Part shown: positions 1-10,186 of the stretch, piece by piece
Layout: each line of letters starts with the position of its first letter
Position numbering within the stretch: the stretch's first letter is position 1
From: Cercospora beticola
Taxonomy: Eukaryota > Ascomycota > Dothideomycetes > Mycosphaerellales > Mycosphaerellaceae
DNA length: 64,000 nt
Assembly: GCF_033473495.1 (NCBI RefSeq)
Contig: NC_088936.1
Location: forward strand, 3,162,001-3,226,000
Direction: 5' to 3'
Notes under the pieces: model-generated
The model's database searches: none
What the model was told of the DNA's origin: nothing
What the model saw: the letters and a program-made list of their open reading frames with translations, nothing else
Made by a program: the position numbers and the translations under genes

Positions 1-2332
1 GCGCCTCGTCAAGAATAGTCGATGAAATGTGTACATCTGTCCAAGCCAGCTTGCCTGCCATTCGCCACAGCTGTGCCGTTCCTGCTCATCTGCGTGAATG
101 GCGAAGCCCAGCGGAATCATGCGTTACCCGCGTAAGCAAATGGCTGGCCACTTCAGGTTAAACTGTACCAGCATGCATTTGGGTGAACGCAGCGAGATGG
201 AGGTTGCTCCGCCGTCCGCCTTGAGTCCAGATTTTTGCTCAATTTCAGCCATTGGTACGATTCATGGTCTCAACAGCAGCTGCAGTAGCAGGTGCAGGCA
301 AAGCTATTCGATAGTCCTCGTTCGAGGCCTCCTCAGGCCTACTCTTGTGTCCTCCCGCACTTTCAGCCACGAAAGGAGCGCCAGGCCTCGCGTTATTCGT
401 GGCGGCGCAGCCGAATCTTGACAAAGGACGGATGTGATGAAGCTCGATCGTCCGGCCAAACAGCGTTTGTTGGCGCGTATGGCATTCACTTCCACTGCAG
501 TAGCGCTTGCAACAAAGCTCAGGTCTCTTGACAGTTGAATTCCCGAAGCTACAGTATCTTGGCATGCCGTCGACGCAGTCCAGCCGAAGGACCTTGGGCG
601 CTCCTAACGGCGCCCTGGTCGGCCTTCGAGGCTTCTGCGCCCACTCTAGCCTTGTCTGACAGCTGTTCGGATATTTCTGCAAGTTGAGCCTAACGCCGAT
701 GTTGACTGAACAGTTGCGGGACGTGACGCTTGGTGTCGTGCACCGAATGCGACCACTGCACAATTCAAATCCGCAACCGTCAGGAGATTCTCAATATTGC
801 GAGAACAGATGTCGCGTAAGCCGTCCCAGCAGGAGTTGAGGAGGCCGGTCGTGCAACGACCGCAAACTTCCGCTCCACAGTCGGCAGCAACCTTCTTTCA
901 GGAATAGAGGAGTAAGATCGTGGCCCGATGAAGAAACGAAGTTCATCCACGATCTAAGCAATCTCGCATCCCTCGTGAAAGCGCTCTCGGGCCATATGAA
1001 CCTGGTGGACTGTAGGGCATCGGTCGCGTCAAGGTCTGAGATCAAGCTTCGGTGTAGAGTTGACAACGAAGGGTGTCCCCAGCTTGGCCCATGTATTTTG
1101 ACGTGTTGGTGTCTGGAGTGTTGAGACAGCACAGGGAGCAGCACGCTTTCGACGCATGCCAACAGGCACTACGGAGCCGGTGGTCAGAGATTCAGAGGAT
1201 TGGCCCGGCGTAGCTAAGACCTCGATCAAACATGCTTCATCGCCAAAGCATTTCCTTGTGGCTGCGAGTGCCATTCGCTGGTAGGCCTGTCGCAACGTCG
1301 TCGCTCACACAGTCGATCGCGCCATCAAGTCCAGCATGCCGCAGAGTAGCAGGCCTGGCCAGCTCGGCCGGAGTTCAGGCACTGCTGGCATGCAATTGCA
1401 CTCAGCGATGCACCCTCGAGGCCTACTCTTCGGGAAGAGCTAATAGCACCGAGGCCGTGACACGACGGGGCCGGTCTTCGAGGCAGGCTGCTTTGTGATC
1501 GCGTAAGACTGGTGGCGGGAAGAAGGCAATGCCAGTAGCAGAGAAGATCGCTCTGAACCTGTTGCCTCCGGCCATGCTGAGGAGTCTGATGAAGGCAGGT
1601 GTGCTAAAAGTGAAGTTGCAGCCAAGAGCGAGCTCAGTGTCGTCCCGATCCATGGTGTTGCGTGAGCCATATCATTTTGGTGACAGGTCAGGAGTTGTTA
1701 GCCTGTCGCCCTGTCATGAGTCCGTTGGAAACGACGGCGGCTTTGCAAGTCCAGCGCACAGTATATCAGAAGCTCCCTCTGGCTCCAATCGACGAAGTGC
1801 GTTGGATGCTCGCGCAAGGCAGGCAAGCGGGAGGTTAGACGCGTCGTCTGTCTGTCAGTAAAAGAAGGCACGCGGCGCGCGCCGATCCCGAATCGCTTTT
1901 GAGCACGGCAAGATCTGCCCACCTCAGTCCAGTCTTGCACGCCTGCTACTCGTTGATCTCTGGTTGCATCTACACTCGCGCCCGACGGACGATAGCGTTC
2001 TCGAAGTCGTCCCTACGCCAGCCGATAAGTAGGCATCGATCAGCGTCTACTAAAGCGGTCTTCAAAAGGAAGAAAATCACCGCAGAGCACCAGTCTTTCA
2101 CAAGCTCTCTTTCCATCTCACAGAGGGATGGTTCAATACTCCCGTTACCGCATTGAGGCCCTGAAGACAGTAACTCGTGAACATGTCACTGGTGATGCCA
2201 GAGTCCAGGTGCAGTAGATGGATCGACACAGGAGCAAAGCTGTCGGTGGCGAAGTGGCATAGCGCGAGTGCTCGGTGCCGTTGCCCACATCCTTGAGGTC
2301 AGTCCCTCTCAAACACACCAACAATTTTCATC
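1..2332. other. Gene-poor stretch with no supported gene
   Basis: This GC-balanced DNA has normal CA and TG content, so it is not part of the mutated transposon block. The open frames here are short, overlap on both strands, mostly lack an ATG near their start, and show no domain I recognise. The longest (minus, 245-763, 172 codons) opens with TTG and its only internal Met codons lie well downstream. It is Cys-rich, but I see no signal peptide. A multi-exon or diverged gene cannot be excluded. The last 150 bases are the likely promoter of the gene starting at 2333. Confidence 0.5.
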
Positions 2333-2698
2333 ATGAGTCTCTTGGGTGTACGCTCCGACAAGATGAGCAAGCAGCCCGCGCAGCGGTTAGACAACAATCT
2401 CGGTCAGTAGACTTCGACAATCAACACGCAACGCTCTGACACGCCCAGAGATGTACCTACAGGAAACGTGAGACGACCTCTTTCCAATCTAGAAACGTTC
2501 CCGCGCTGGCTCCTCGTCTTCTTCACAGCATGGACGCTCATTAGTCTGCTCGCCTGGTTCGTGCTCGAGCGGTACCATGGCCGCTCCTTCATGCCTTCTG
2601 AGATGTCTCTGCCACAGATGTTCATTGTGTACGGTGCTGCAAGCGCAGGTGCGAACGGCAGTTGGAAACTAGTCCGCCAATGGCGTGGATACTACTGA
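2333..2698 (+). CDS. Small spliced membrane protein of unknown function (101 aa)
   Basis: I do not recognise a family. The gene has two exons, 2333-2402 and 2463-2698. The 60-base intron starts GTCAGT, has a GCTCTGAC branch-like sequence and ends in CTACAG. Joining the exons keeps the frame (70 + 236 = 306 bases) and supplies an ATG for a downstream frame that otherwise has none. The ATG has A at -3 (ttcatcATGAG). The protein has a basic, polar N-terminus of about 35 residues, then a hydrophobic segment rich in W, F and L (begins WLLVFFTAWTLISLLAWF) that reads as one transmembrane helix. A weaker hydrophobic stretch follows (MFIVYGAASAGANGSW), then a basic C-terminus ending RQWRGYY. There is no cleavable signal peptide, because the helix is too far in and follows charged residues. 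An organelle or ER membrane location is inference only. Confidence 0.6.
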
Positions 2699-3282
2699 GA
2701 GCGACAACAGCCAGCAAGCGTCCACCAGAGGTCGCACTGGACTGTACGAATCGGAGGCATGCACGATGTTGCGGTTTCGTAATGGGCGAGGTTCCAGCTG
2801 GTTTGAAGGAGCGGCAGATAGGTCATGGTCAGAAGTGCCATGCTTTGTGCTGTAAATGGTCTTTATAAACATTTGGCTGCGTTTTTCCACAATCGAGGAC
2901 AATTGGCTGATACTCCAGAGTTCGATCGATCTTCGCATTGTGAAAGTACTCGGCTACTAGACTGAGTTCAACCAAAGTCCTTGAAGATTGTTGTGTAGCT
3001 CTGCCATCTTCGTCACCGTAATCTTCTGATGAGTAGTTATTCGATGACGACGAAGTTGAGTGGGTGAATCGAACGCGTCTCCAGACGCGTCTGGGAGACC
3101 CTGTATTCACCGAATGCCCCACCTCGGAGGTGGCCGATACTTTCAGATGACAGAAAAATGTTAGCTTCCATGTTGACACAACTCATACATTCTTCTCTCT
3201 TGGTGGTAAAAGTTGCCGGCCGTCCTCGCTGTCTTTACCATCGGATAGAAAGCCACAGATAGAACCCATCGCAGCCGCCAAA
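2699..3282. other. Intergenic region, XPT1 promoter side
   Basis: No gene is supported here. A minus-strand frame (2829-3179) opens with GTG, contains no Met and has biased low-complexity composition, so I left it out. The last 100 bases before 3283 contain a pyrimidine run (ttcttctctcttgg) and a CA-rich leader, as expected for the promoter and 5' UTR of the next gene. Confidence 0.4.
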
Positions 3283-4058
3283 ATGGTCGAGAAGGTGTGG
3301 ATCACATACAATCAGGTAAGTGGATACCCACATGGAGGACACACGACTCGCAGGTCGTGCATACGCGCACACGTCGAGAGACGGGATTTGACATGGCAAA
3401 CCATTGACAGCAGCGACGCAGGTGCACAAGCTGTGCCAAGATGCAGCTCCGCGCATCCTCAACGACTTCCAGCCGAATCTCATGATCGCCATTGGTGGTG
3501 GTGGCTATGTGCCCGCACGCATGCTCCGCTCCTTCCTCAAGCAAACCGGCGCCGCGAATATCCCCATTCAAGCCATTGGCTTGTCGCTGTACGAGCAGCT
3601 CGGTACGGACAGCCAGGTCGAGAAGCCAGGTACCAAAGTGACGCGGACACAATGGCTCGACTTGACGAGTCTCGAGATGGGCAACCTGATTGGCAAGAAC
3701 GTGCTCATTGTGGATGAGGTCGACGACACACGTACAACACTCGAGTATGCTGTCAAAGAGCTACAGAAGGATGTCGATGCCGCTGCGAAGCAGGCGGGCA
3801 GAGAGGGAGAGACCACCAAGTTCTCCATCTTTGTTCTGCACAACAAGGACAAGGTGAAGAAGGGTACGCTGCCCGGGGAGATGATCGCCAACAACAGATA
3901 CTTGGCGGCGAGGACGGTCCCAGACGTGTGGATCTGCTATCCTTGGGAGGCTACGTATGCTCTCTTTTCTCTCGACACTGAACAGAGGCTTGACTGACTT
4001 TGTGGACAGGGACATTGACGAGCACGACCGCATGGCCCAGCAGCAGACCATCCAGTGA
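3283..4058 (+). CDS. XPT1: Xanthine/purine phosphoribosyltransferase, Xpt1-like (204 aa)
   Basis: The enzyme transfers phosphoribosyl from PRPP to a 6-oxopurine, xanthine in the yeast Xpt1 case, in cytosolic purine salvage. There are three exons: 3283-3315, 3422-3954 and 4010-4058. The introns are 106 and 55 bases and both are GT...AG; the second contains TTGACTGAC before its acceptor. The exons sum to 615 bases in frame. The protein opens MVEKVWITYNQ then VHKLCQ, which matches the yeast start (ISYNNIHKLCQ). GGGGYVPARMLRSFL and NIPIQAIGLSLYE follow. The PRPP loop is VLIVDEVDDTRTTL at about residues 105-118, then FVLHNKDK and a PDVWICYPWEA end. The last small exon adds DIDEHDRMAQQQ, like the yeast DIEEH tail, which confirms the splice. 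Length equals the family norm. Whether hypoxanthine or guanine is also used cannot be read from the sequence. Confidence 0.93.
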
Positions 4059-4748
4059 TGGTGTGATACGACACGGACGAATTGACGCAACCCCAAAATT
4101 AGATGGAGCGACTTATGATACACCATACACTACGGACAGGCGATACAATGGGGTCAGTGGCTTCAGAAAATGCTTGCCAGAGCCATGCCACTCACTCACT
4201 CACTCAAAGCGATCGAAGAAGGAGCATAGTGGACCACGCCAAGGCCGCCTTGGATATCACAAAGACACCGTTCGATACACAATGCCTTTGTGCACCAGAA
4301 ACGCTCTCGCGGAGGAGACACCTCTTGGACATGAACCCTCTACGCTTCTGATAGAACCTTACTTTCGCCGAAAACGCTATGAAATGGTCTCAGCGACCCA
4401 CATATGCAGAGTGCCTCATTCCGCGCTACAAAGACTATGTCACGTACATCACATTGTCGTCGTAGCAGAGCACGATTCTTGATCTGGTCTGAAGACGATG
4501 GCCATTGACATGGCTCCCCACAAAGGAACTGCTACTGTCCTCCTTTGTTCTCAATTGCACTATAGCATAATCGCTCTGTCCTCATCACGCGCATATTCAC
4601 ATTGTTGGTCGGTACAGGTCATATTTGTTCACTCTCGCAGCACTTCACTGTCTTTTTAGGTCCACTGGCTTATTAGCAAGCACTACAAATCTTCTCAAGT
4701 ACACTCCTACCAAAGCATCACAAATCACCAAACAAGCAACACTCGAAC
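4059..4748. other. Intergenic region
   Basis: This holds the 3' end of the phosphoribosyltransferase gene and the promoter of the next. Short open frames here (for example 4103-4351) have no recognisable content. The 60 bases before 4749 form an A- and C-rich leader (accaaacaagcaacactcg), typical of fungal 5' UTRs. I see no RNA gene. Confidence 0.4.
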
Positions 4749-6128
4749 ATGTCACGAAACCACTACCGCGACGAGTTCTCGCAGGCCGAGAGCTCAATCG
4801 AAACACTGACCGCATCTATCTCGCTCCATGACACGAGGATCGAGCACCGACGTTCGCGACGAGATCGTCAGCGGCGCGAGCATGAGAGAGATCAAGAGCT
4901 CATGCAGCTTCTCCAGGAGAAAGCCGCAATCGAGGACCTACTGGATAGAGCAAGGGACAGAGCAGCCAGAGCTATGAGAGAGATTCATGCGGAGGAGGCG
5001 AGGGAGCGTTCTGGGAGGAGGATGAGCTTCGACATGACAGAAACCACCTTCGTTGTCAACGACAACATCTTCCCAACGACTCGAGACTTCGAGACTGGAG
5101 GTAATTCATACTCTTACCTGCGTCCTATCTATGAGGAGCGACGTCCCGCATATGAACGTTCGCGTCCGCGTTACGAAGAACGCCGACCAGACTACGCTCG
5201 CGATACCTTGCCGACTCGTTCGCCGTATGACGAGCCTGCCCCTCGCTCTCATCGATCGCGGCACGGCGACTATAATGGACCCGACGATTATCCTCCATTC
5301 CCGCCCCAAAACTCCCGACGTGAGGAAGCTCGATCTAGCTCTCATCGTTCACGTCAACAAGAGTCGCGACCTGAGCCATCCCGTGATGCACGCCAGGGTG
5401 AGCCTCAATCTCGTTCTCAGCGCTCGCGTTACGGCGATCACCTCCGACCGGACGACATCCCGCGCGGTGAAGAACATCGTTCTAGCTCTCATCGTTCGCG
5501 TCAAGAAGAATCTCGTTCCAGCCATCACGAGTCCCGGTCTGGTTCACACCGCTCACGCCACGACGACGACCGTCAATCTAGGTCTGACCACTCACGCCGA
5601 GAAGAGTCGAGATCCCATCGCTCACGCAAAGAAGACTCTCGACCAAACGCTTCTCAACCAAAAGACGGAGCACCTCGAACCTCAACCCACCACAAAACCT
5701 CTTCTTCGTCCCACCGCAACGACAAACCGTCCTCATCCTCCAGGTCTCACACCAAACAACAAACCTCATCCAGAACCGCCCGACAACCCACCCAATACGC
5801 CACAGGCCTCGACATCCTAAACTGGTACGCCTCACTCACGACCGCTCTCTCCTCAGACTCTATCCCGAAACTCACCAAATTCCCCTACCCACCTGTCACG
5901 CCTTGCACGACCGCAGACTGCACTTCCTCCTTCGCACTCGATCGTATGAATCCTGCTTGCGACTGCTCCATCAAGGACACTTTCCGCACACTAAAGGTCG
6001 ACCCGAGCAAGGAGAAGCGCCGTTTCCATCCGGACAAGTTCTCGGCGGTGCAGGATAGTAAGAAGCGAGAGGAGATGCAGAACGCAGCGAGAGAGGTGTT
6101 TGTGGTGTTGGGCGGGATGAGCAAATAG
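4749..6128 (+). CDS. Arg/Ser-rich protein with C-terminal J-like HPDK segment (459 aa)
   Basis: This is a single-exon frame with a good ATG. Residues 1-85 are charged and heptad-like (many R, E, D and Q) and read as a coiled coil. Residues about 115-345 are strongly biased to R, S, H, E and P, with repeated SHRSR units in the style of SR proteins. After a Ser/Thr/Lys linker comes a compact domain from about residue 350: a GLDILNWYASL helix, a Cys-containing loop, then a C-terminal helix pair with R-F-H-P-D-K-F, the HPD at residues 427-429. HPD is the Hsp70-contacting motif of J-domains, and its place between two helices fits a shortened J-like fold. The usual long helix I is not evident. A nuclear or RNA-linked role is only suggested by the RS bias, and I cannot name a function. 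Overlapping long frames in this span are shadows caused by the biased codons. Confidence 0.8.
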   Translation: MSRNHYRDEFSQAESSIETLTASISLHDTRIEHRRSRRDRQRREHERDQELMQLLQEKAAIEDLLDRARDRAARAMREIHAEEARERSGRRMSFDMTETTFVVNDNIFPTTRDFETGGNSYSYLRPIYEERRPAYERSRPRYEERRPDYARDTLPTRSPYDEPAPRSHRSRHGDYNGPDDYPPFPPQNSRREEARSSSHRSRQQESRPEPSRDARQGEPQSRSQRSRYGDHLRPDDIPRGEEHRSSSHRSRQEESRSSHHESRSGSHRSRHDDDRQSRSDHSRREESRSHRSRKEDSRPNASQPKDGAPRTSTHHKTSSSSHRNDKPSSSSRSHTKQQTSSRTARQPTQYATGLDILNWYASLTTALSSDSIPKLTKFPYPPVTPCTTADCTSSFALDRMNPACDCSIKDTFRTLKVDPSKEKRRFHPDKFSAVQDSKKREEMQNAAREVFVVLGGMSK

Positions 6129-6483
6129 GAGAGATGACAAGACTGATTGATTGAGGGATGACGCTGAAGAGAAGCATGCGAAATATGCGCACACATTCGT
6201 TTGGGGCTGGAACTTCGAGACTGAAAATTGCATGGTAGCCTTCGGGCGCTTGTTTCGCATGCATTGCTTTGCTTGCATAATGTAGAACTATCGCTGATGC
6301 GCTTGCTTGGACGAATACGAAATACTGTTACTGCTGATTCCAATTCTCAAACTGTTTCCCAACCATGTCTCCTATCATCGGTGCTTGTCAAACCAACTTC
6401 CAGTTTTGAACATGAGCTTTTGCTTAATCCGTAAGACTCCTCATCTGTCAGCATCTCACGTTCTTGTACTGGTGACGCATCGC
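6129..6483. other. Convergent intergenic region (two 3' ends)
   Basis: The Arg/Ser-rich gene on the plus strand and the LRR gene on the minus strand end here facing each other. The 355 bases are relatively T-rich and should hold both polyadenylation regions. No gene is supported. Confidence 0.45.
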
Positions 6484-9400
6484 TCAATCCCCATCGTCCG
6501 TCTTACCAGACTCTGACGCAGGCAGTCTGTCGCGGAGCCAGCGAAGCGTGGCCTCCGTGCCTTTATCCAAGAGGCGGTAATTGGGCACGCGAAAGGCATT
6601 GCTGCTGACATCGAAATTCCTTAGTCCCTCGTCCCAAAGCAGACCAATCTCTGCAGGAAGCGATTCAATGTCATTGGAAGCCAGGTTGACAGTCGTCAGA
6701 CCTCGCAGCGCATCGGCACTGATAGACCGGATCTTGTTTCCGGTCGCGAACAATGTTGTCAACTGCGGGAACACAGTGCGAAGGGCCGGCAGATCGCCAG
6801 TCAATCTGTTGGCGCCCACATTCAAAGTCTTCAGGTTTGGTGCTTGGAGAAACGTCATGAGCAGGTCTAGTGATGTGATGCGGCATTTGCTGAGGTTGAG
6901 CTCTTGCAGAGTGGGTAGAGCGATCTCGTCCGTCAGATATTCTGTCGCGAGAGGATTGCCGGACAGATCGAGTACCTTCAGATCCTTGACCAGCGACAAC
7001 ACGGGTGGAATGACAGTAACTCCGCTGTCTTGCAGTTCTAGTTGTCGTACAGTGTTGTTGCTTAGGAAGGCGCTGAGATCTTCGTCCAAGTCTTCTGCTA
7101 AATCTTTGCCGGACAAGCTCAGAAGCCCGTTTCCTTTCACTGACCACTGTGAGCCGCCAGCTTCGGCACCAACGACTGTGATGGGGCTAGACGGCTCACC
7201 ATCATCTGTTCCAGTTTCATCCGGAGCCAAACGAGCTCGAAGATCCCGCTTGATGTCTGCAGCGTTCATGGTCAGGAATTTCCTCTCGCGCAATGGGTTC
7301 GCTGCCAGAACTAGCGACTCCAAGCTCTCCATTCGGCATATTTCTGGATCAAGCATGCGAATCTCGTTACTGGTGAAATTGGCAGTCCGAAGCTTCGCCA
7401 GACTTGTGAAGCCCTCAGGAAAGTCGACAATCTTGTTGTCACCAGCGTGCAAAGTGATTAAGTCATGCCAGCCAGCTACAGAAGGGAGTTGCGTCATCTG
7501 GTTATTCGTGATATGCAGTGTCCTCAGTCTAGGCATATCGAGCGTCTCGGAAAACGTCAACGCGGCCAGCGAGTTGTTTGATATGTTCAAGCTCTGGAGC
7601 GTCGGATGGCGACCTGGAGCACCTAGCGGAAACAGTGATGCTATCAACGCGTTGCTGCTGGCGTCCAGTTCTACGAGAGGTAGTTGGGCAAGAGCGTCCA
7701 TGGGCAGTGCCGTCAATTGATTCCCGGAAACATTCAGCACTCGAAGTGCAGTCAGGTCTGCAATAGCTTCAGGCAAGCTAAGAAGACGATTCGCCTGTAT
7801 GTCCAAGACTTCCAGCTTGGTCAAAGTGCACAACGACCCTGGGAGATTGCCTGTCAGGTTGTTGTTACCAATCTTCAGCTCCTTCAGCGTTGGAATTTGT
7901 GTGATGACATCCAGAGCAGAGTTCTCCAGCTTGTTGTGAGTGATGTTGAGATGTGTCAAACGTTCCAGACGTCGCAGACCCATCGGCAGTGCTTGCAGTG
8001 AATTGCCATGCAAGTCCAGGAGCTCGAGTCCACCAAACTGGTTGCCCGTGGCATCGTCGTCAGCAGCAAGGTCCTCATTTGATCGATCCGGGAAGACCGT
8101 TTCATCAATTCGCTCAAATTCGTTGTCTGCAGCGATGAACTTTGTCAAGTCGACCACTTCGGCCCAGTTGACTTTGCTCTCAGCCATCGCAGCTGCGTCG
8201 TACATTTTCATGACTTCTTCGGGCATTTCCTTCAACCCCATAGCAGCAATATTGAGCTTCCCACTCATGCGTGCATTATGTACGCGATATTTCAGCACAT
8301 GCTTTTCATCCTTGGGGGCTTGACCAAACGGGTCGGCGTGAGTCTCAAAATCGACTCCGGAGTCGCCATTCGTGGAAAGAGGCTGAGAAGACGACGACTC
8401 TCGCTTCTCCGCAGACTCTCTTTGCTTTCGCGCTGCCGCTTTTGCCGCTGCAATTTGCTCTCGCAAGGCAGCCGATGAATTCGACACGACCCGTGCGCTA
8501 TCAGCAGGTTTGGCATCTTCTGCGTCTGCTGTAGCTACTGCTTTAGGTGGCGGCGCCCGCTTGGTTGGCGGCACAAAGGCACCAGTAAGCCCACTTCGTG
8601 GTTTCGTAGGACGTGACGTTGCTATCGTTTTATTTCCGCTGCCGATTTTTGAAGTCGTTGCACTCGGAATGCCCATTGCAGAGCCATTTGGTAATGCGGA
8701 AGGCTTCTTGACAGGCGAAATACTTCTCTGGGATTCTGCTTTCGCCTGCTGTAGCTTGCTAGTCAAACCGACACTGACGCTGCGTTTCGTAGAAGGCAGA
8801 GAGCTAATCCTCGATCCTGGCGCAGTGGTAGTGCGAGTAGATGGTCTGGCACTAGCAGGTGCGATCTTCGTGGAGCCGGCTCTACTAAGCGGTCTCGATG
8901 AAGTTGATCCATCACTAGTTCCTGGTCTACTTCCCGCTCTGCTATTCCTACTCATCGCGGAGGCTGGCCGTAGAGGTGGGCCCATGGGGCTGTCTGGTGG
9001 GTTGAAGAAACTCGATCGCCGTCTGTCATTTGGTGTCGATGGCATGGACTGTAGTGTCTCTATCGTCCTCTCCGACAGCGAAGGACGCGAAGTTCTACTT
9101 CGAGGGACATGGTCCTCGGCCAGCTCGAACGACTCGGATTCATCACTGAAGCCTTGGCGTGAAGCGGACCTAAAGCTGTCAAGAGAGCCAAGTTTATCAC
9201 TGACCTCCTCGTCGTCAATAACGGCAGTGGAGCGGGAAGCACTAAGAGCACGCTTTTGCAGACCAGTCCTTGCTCGAGGGGGCGCGAGACCTGATGTAGT
9301 GGAAGTCTTGGCAGTAGTGGGAGTGGGCTTTGCGAGGCCAGTGCGAACAACTCCTCCTGGCTTTTGTAGTCCGCTGCTGGGAGGCTTCAGAGCAGAAGTG

Positions 9401-9645
9401 GGAGTCGGTCGTGCCAAGCCGGTAGTCGCTGTTCGTTTTGTGGCTTTGGGAGTAGCGAGTGCCGGTGATGGCTTTGTCAGAGTGCTGGGCGGAGCAATGG
9501 TCTTCTGGGAAGGCGGCAGCAGTCCTGATGATGGCGCGGTGATAGTCGACGCAGGCCGGGATTTGACGGCGGGCAGTCTGGTTGTTGGCAACTTGGAGGG
9601 GCCTCGCGGGATGCCGGTAGACGGCTTGGTGGTGTCCGGATCCAT
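6484..9645 (-). CDS. Leucine-rich-repeat protein, LRRC40-like (1053 aa)
   Basis: This is a single-exon gene on the minus strand. The frame extends to a GTG at 9690, but the first ATG is at 9645 (MDPDTTKPS), so I start there. Residues 1 to about 420 are low-complexity and rich in S, T, P, K and R, probably disordered, with many phosphorylatable sites. A short basic helix (REQIAAAKAAARKQRESAEK) sits near residue 400. A conserved entry segment (KLNIAAMGLKEMPEEV) follows at about 455, then VNWAEVVDLTKFIAADNEF. From about 536 to 1010 there are some 18-20 repeats of the LxxLxLxxNxLxxLP type. The end RWLRDRL resembles the tail of animal LRRC40. LRR arrays bind proteins, and no enzymatic domain is present. 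The partner is unknown. Long plus-strand frames across this gene are antisense shadows. Confidence 0.85.
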   Translation of the reverse strand: MDPDTTKPSTGIPRGPSKLPTTRLPAVKSRPASTITAPSSGLLPPSQKTIAPPSTLTKPSPALATPKATKRTATTGLARPTPTSALKPPSSGLQKPGGVVRTGLAKPTPTTAKTSTTSGLAPPRARTGLQKRALSASRSTAVIDDEEVSDKLGSLDSFRSASRQGFSDESESFELAEDHVPRSRTSRPSLSERTIETLQSMPSTPNDRRRSSFFNPPDSPMGPPLRPASAMSRNSRAGSRPGTSDGSTSSRPLSRAGSTKIAPASARPSTRTTTAPGSRISSLPSTKRSVSVGLTSKLQQAKAESQRSISPVKKPSALPNGSAMGIPSATTSKIGSGNKTIATSRPTKPRSGLTGAFVPPTKRAPPPKAVATADAEDAKPADSARVVSNSSAALREQIAAAKAAARKQRESAEKRESSSSQPLSTNGDSGVDFETHADPFGQAPKDEKHVLKYRVHNARMSGKLNIAAMGLKEMPEEVMKMYDAAAMAESKVNWAEVVDLTKFIAADNEFERIDETVFPDRSNEDLAADDDATGNQFGGLELLDLHGNSLQALPMGLRRLERLTHLNITHNKLENSALDVITQIPTLKELKIGNNNLTGNLPGSLCTLTKLEVLDIQANRLLSLPEAIADLTALRVLNVSGNQLTALPMDALAQLPLVELDASSNALIASLFPLGAPGRHPTLQSLNISNNSLAALTFSETLDMPRLRTLHITNNQMTQLPSVAGWHDLITLHAGDNKIVDFPEGFTSLAKLRTANFTSNEIRMLDPEICRMESLESLVLAANPLRERKFLTMNAADIKRDLRARLAPDETGTDDGEPSSPITVVGAEAGGSQWSVKGNGLLSLSGKDLAEDLDEDLSAFLSNNTVRQLELQDSGVTVIPPVLSLVKDLKVLDLSGNPLATEYLTDEIALPTLQELNLSKCRITSLDLLMTFLQAPNLKTLNVGANRLTGDLPALRTVFPQLTTLFATGNKIRSISADALRGLTTVNLASNDIESLPAEIGLLWDEGLRNFDVSSNAFRVPNYRLLDKGTEATLRWLRDRLPASESGKTDDGD

Positions 9646-10186
9646 GCTCGGTCGTGCAGCAATATAATAAGCAAGATGGCGGGCGGGCACGAGTGGACGT
9701 TGGCAGTCGAGCTCGAACTACTCGATCACCGCCAGCATGGTGCAGCTGGAGAGTCGGCCACTCCTTTTCCAATGCTGATGGTATGCCCCTCGTTGCGCCC
9801 CCGGGCTAGTCCCAATCGATGCGGAGGGCAACAGTGGTCGGTGTCGGCAGAATAAGGGGTTCAAGCGGTGGCTGCGTTGCTGAAGTGTTGTGCACTAAAG
9901 TGCCGGTCCGGTCACCCAGGGAACTATCATCGACTTTCGCATCAGCACGTCTCCAGCCACGCGGGCCCTTCATTGTTGACCGTGTCGCATTACAACCGCA
10001 TTGTCTGTCGCAGCCGCATGCTCCACGCCCGTTGAAACCTCCGCTGGTGTCGCACAACCCGAGCGTCGCCTCCGCCCCAGCTTGCTTCCCATCGCGGGGC
10101 TCATCATTCCGCAACGCACCATCGCACCGCAACGAAGAGCAATCGCGACTGAATTCCATACCCGCGAACCTGATCGCACGCCCACC
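9646..10186. promoter_or_regulatory. Shared divergent promoter region
   Basis: About 540 bases separate the ATG of the LRR gene (minus) from that of the coiled-coil gene (plus), so both are probably driven from here. A TATA-like AT island (aatataataa, 9661-9670) lies 16-25 bases from the LRR start, probably too close to be a TATA box for it. The plus-strand side is open in frame from 10001 but only from a TTG, so I treat it as 5' UTR. Confidence 0.4.

Noticed and set aside
245..763. 172-codon Cys-rich minus-strand frame
   Set aside because: It opens with TTG, has no early Met, no signal peptide and no recognisable domain; several overlapping frames of similar quality exist.
2829..3179. 116-codon minus-strand frame
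   Set aside because: GTG start, no Met at all, low-complexity Ser/Asp stretch, and it overlaps the promoter side of the XPT1 gene.
5053..5820. 255-codon plus-strand frame inside the Arg/Ser-rich gene
   Set aside because: It is a shifted-frame shadow produced by the repetitive RS codons of the real gene.
6581..9667. Two long plus-strand frames antisense to the LRR gene (379 and 385 codons)
   Set aside because: They mirror the codon bias of the minus-strand gene, whose protein has clear leucine-rich repeats.
9646..9690. 15-residue N-terminal extension of the LRR protein
   Set aside because: It needs a GTG start; the first ATG is at 9645.
10001..10186. 62-residue N-terminal extension of the coiled-coil protein
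   Set aside because: It starts with TTG; the ATG at 10187 has a better context.
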